Of a DNA stretch of 64,000 nt, positions 63,028 to 64,000 are shown piece by piece. The stretch is taken from the NCBI RefSeq assembly GCF_029227915.1, contig NC_079878.1, positions 18,726,001-18,790,000 on the forward strand, in the 5' to 3' direction. Source of the stretch: Hydractinia symbiolongicarpus. Lineage: Eukaryota; Cnidaria; Hydrozoa; Anthoathecata; Hydractiniidae. Both the position numbers and the translations under genes were made by a program. The notes under the pieces are model-generated. The model saw only the letters and a program-made list of their open reading frames with translations, was not told where the DNA came from and did not search any database. Every line of letters begins with the position of its first letter. The stretch's first letter is position 1.

Positions 63028-63073
63028 GTTTGTTTTTATGGCTGAAGACAACCATAGAACCTTGATAATCCAC

Positions 63074-63684
63074 TTACAAGACAGTGAAGCCCTCTCCATC
63101 ATCAGAGTCAGAGTCACCAAGGTATGAGGCACCATAAAACTCAACATCCTTATACTTGCACTCTTCGAGATAAGTCTGGAGATAATAGTTTTCGCCTTGC
63201 TTATAGATGCCGGCGGGCTTGATGACACCCTTGCACTCGCAGCTGTCATCCGGTACATTTTTTTGTGGAAATTGGTCTTGATTTTACCCTCCAACTCCTT
63301 CAGCTTGACATTGAGATATTGCCCTTTTTTCAAGGGAGTAGTAGTGAAGCAATGACCCTCGAGGGACTCTATCTTGGTCAGTATTTCCTCATATTTTTCC
63401 AACCATTGGGGGTGGTTGGTGAGATCAAATGACATGGTAAGAGCGGAACCCTCCGAGTAACGCGAGGTACCATTGGAATAGATCTTTTTGGGTGTCTTGA
63501 TCAGTAAAGGAGCTGGCTTGTCGCTATTTTTATAGGCAATCACGAAGCGTTCATCTTTGCCCTTGTTTGTTGGAACAGGGTTGCTTAGCATGATATTTTC
63601 AACGTTTACTTCTTCGATATTTAATGGTTTTGCTTTGGCATAAAATTCCCTTGATTTAACAGTCTCGTTACCGAATTTGAACAT
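63074..63684 (-). pseudogene. unrecognised protein, possible DNA-binding (frameshifted)
   Basis: MFKFGNETVKSREFYAKAKP, NPVPTNKGKDERFVIAY, LIKTPKKIYSNGTSRYSEGS, LTMSFDLTNHPQWLEKYEEI. A seven-A run near 63,260 shifts the frame; in the adjacent frame the conserved end (ENYYLQTYLEECKYKD) and an acidic tail follow to 63,074. Homologue of P1 20,424. Confidence 0.6.
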
Positions 63685-63713
63685 CCTTTATATTTGTGGA
63701 GAGAAAATCCCAA

Positions 63714-63842
63714 CTAGGGTTTAGTACAGGGACAGCCTCCACCATTATACGTGATGTACTCCGGCCAGCAGTACCAACAGAGCAGCTTACCTCTTATGAA
63801 GAACCTCCGTCCGCAGGAGCATCTGTCATAGGTGTCAAGCAT
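63714..63842 (-). CDS. 42-residue zinc protein
   Basis: MLDTYDRCSCGRRFFIRGKL, then LLCWYCW and a Gly/Cys-rich tail with CPCTKP. Homologue of P1 21,083, which starts a few codons earlier with another CxxC; that part is out of frame here. Confidence 0.55.
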   Translation of the reverse strand: MLDTYDRCSCGRRFFIRGKLLCWYCWPEYITYNGGGCPCTKP

Positions 63843-63857
63843 CTTTTCAGTGTTCTT

Positions 63858-63950
63858 TCATTTATTTACAATCATAAAGATGATCCTCAGGTCTTGAATT
63901 CTTTGTTCATTCTCCTTTTCCTTCTCTAATTCTTGTATCAAATCAAAAGC
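63858..63950 (-). CDS. charged coiled peptide, partial
   Basis: QELEKEKENEQRIQDLRII, matching the P1 peptide at 21,180. No start codon is visible; the copy may be truncated or part of a longer frame beyond the clear match. Confidence 0.35.
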   Translation of the reverse strand, partial: AFDLIQELEKEKENEQRIQDLRIIFMIVNK

Positions 63951-64000
63951 CAAGAGGTGTAGAGTAAAACTAATACCGGTGATTAAAATCATATCACCTA

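Larger units (their letters stand above)
50298..63999 (+). mobile_element. Polinton/Maverick element P4 (right end beyond or at the window edge)
   Basis: Same gene order as P1-P3 but a third sequence family. The left border is set by the loss of P3 similarity at about 50,288-50,300; the first bases look like AGTAAAATG. No matching inverted repeat was found near 64 kb, so the right terminus is probably outside. Between 61.58 and 62.12 kb parts of three genes are deleted and fused. Confidence 0.9.

Overview
The window is animal (metazoan) genomic DNA that has been a repeated target for large virus-like DNA transposons of the Polinton/Maverick (adintovirus-like) class. Evidence for a eukaryotic host: spliced exons with GT..AG borders that join in phase (2.6-3.8 kb), a KDZ-like transposase, a piggyBac-type MITE with TTAA ends, satellites and a (TA)197 tract. 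The species cannot be read from the sequence; the mix of repeats suits a marine invertebrate such as a cnidarian. Host-like DNA is AT-rich, while the Polinton blocks are visibly richer in G+C.

Layout. 1-9.5 kb: inverted repeat around a TA microsatellite, unrecognised exons, a multi-exon KDZ-like transposase, a 102-bp tandem repeat, a piggyBac-like MITE, AT-rich filler. 9.8-21.6 kb: Polinton P1, decayed. 21.6-21.9 kb: integrase fragment of another transposon (Ginger/retroviral-type). 21,947-38,755: Polinton P2, complete, with 416-bp terminal inverted repeats, inserted in that other transposon. 38.8-42.8 kb: its continuation (integrase C-terminal domain and a Josephin-like cysteine protease domain) plus decayed repeats. 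42.8-50.29 kb: Polinton P3, same family as P1, truncated at both ends. 50.3 kb to the window end: Polinton P4, a third family, apparently inserted in P3.

All four Polintons share one gene order (P2 lies in the opposite orientation): protein-primed DNA polymerase B - a membrane-anchored coiled protein - two small membrane proteins - packaging ATPase (or, in P1/P3, a small zinc protein) - BRO-N protein - a conserved cysteine protein - integrase (opposite strand) - small membrane protein - double-jelly-roll major capsid protein - coiled-coil membrane protein - an unrecognised capsid-region protein - minor capsid (penton-like) protein - a glycine-rich membrane protein - a SAP-like zinc protein - a probable DNA-binding protein - small zinc proteins, including (P1) a VLTF-2-like FCS zinc finger. 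Pol and integrase would copy and insert the element; MCP, minor capsid and ATPase imply particle formation. No adenovirus-type maturation protease was found.

Beyond the genes, two regulatory patterns recur. Most start codons sit directly behind an AATAAA/TAATAAA-type box, and most gene 3' ends carry a perfect or near-perfect short hairpin whose sequence differs from copy to copy while the pairing is kept. Many of these hairpins contain the next gene's start codon. This looks like a viral-type transcription system (late-promoter-like boxes, Mimivirus-like 3'-hairpins), in line with the VLTF-2-like protein. P2 also uses its TIRs to give two unrelated proteins the same 71-residue N-terminus, and it carries an in-frame dispersed micro-repeat. 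Most copies are damaged, but several lesions are single-base changes in homopolymers and could be assembly errors.
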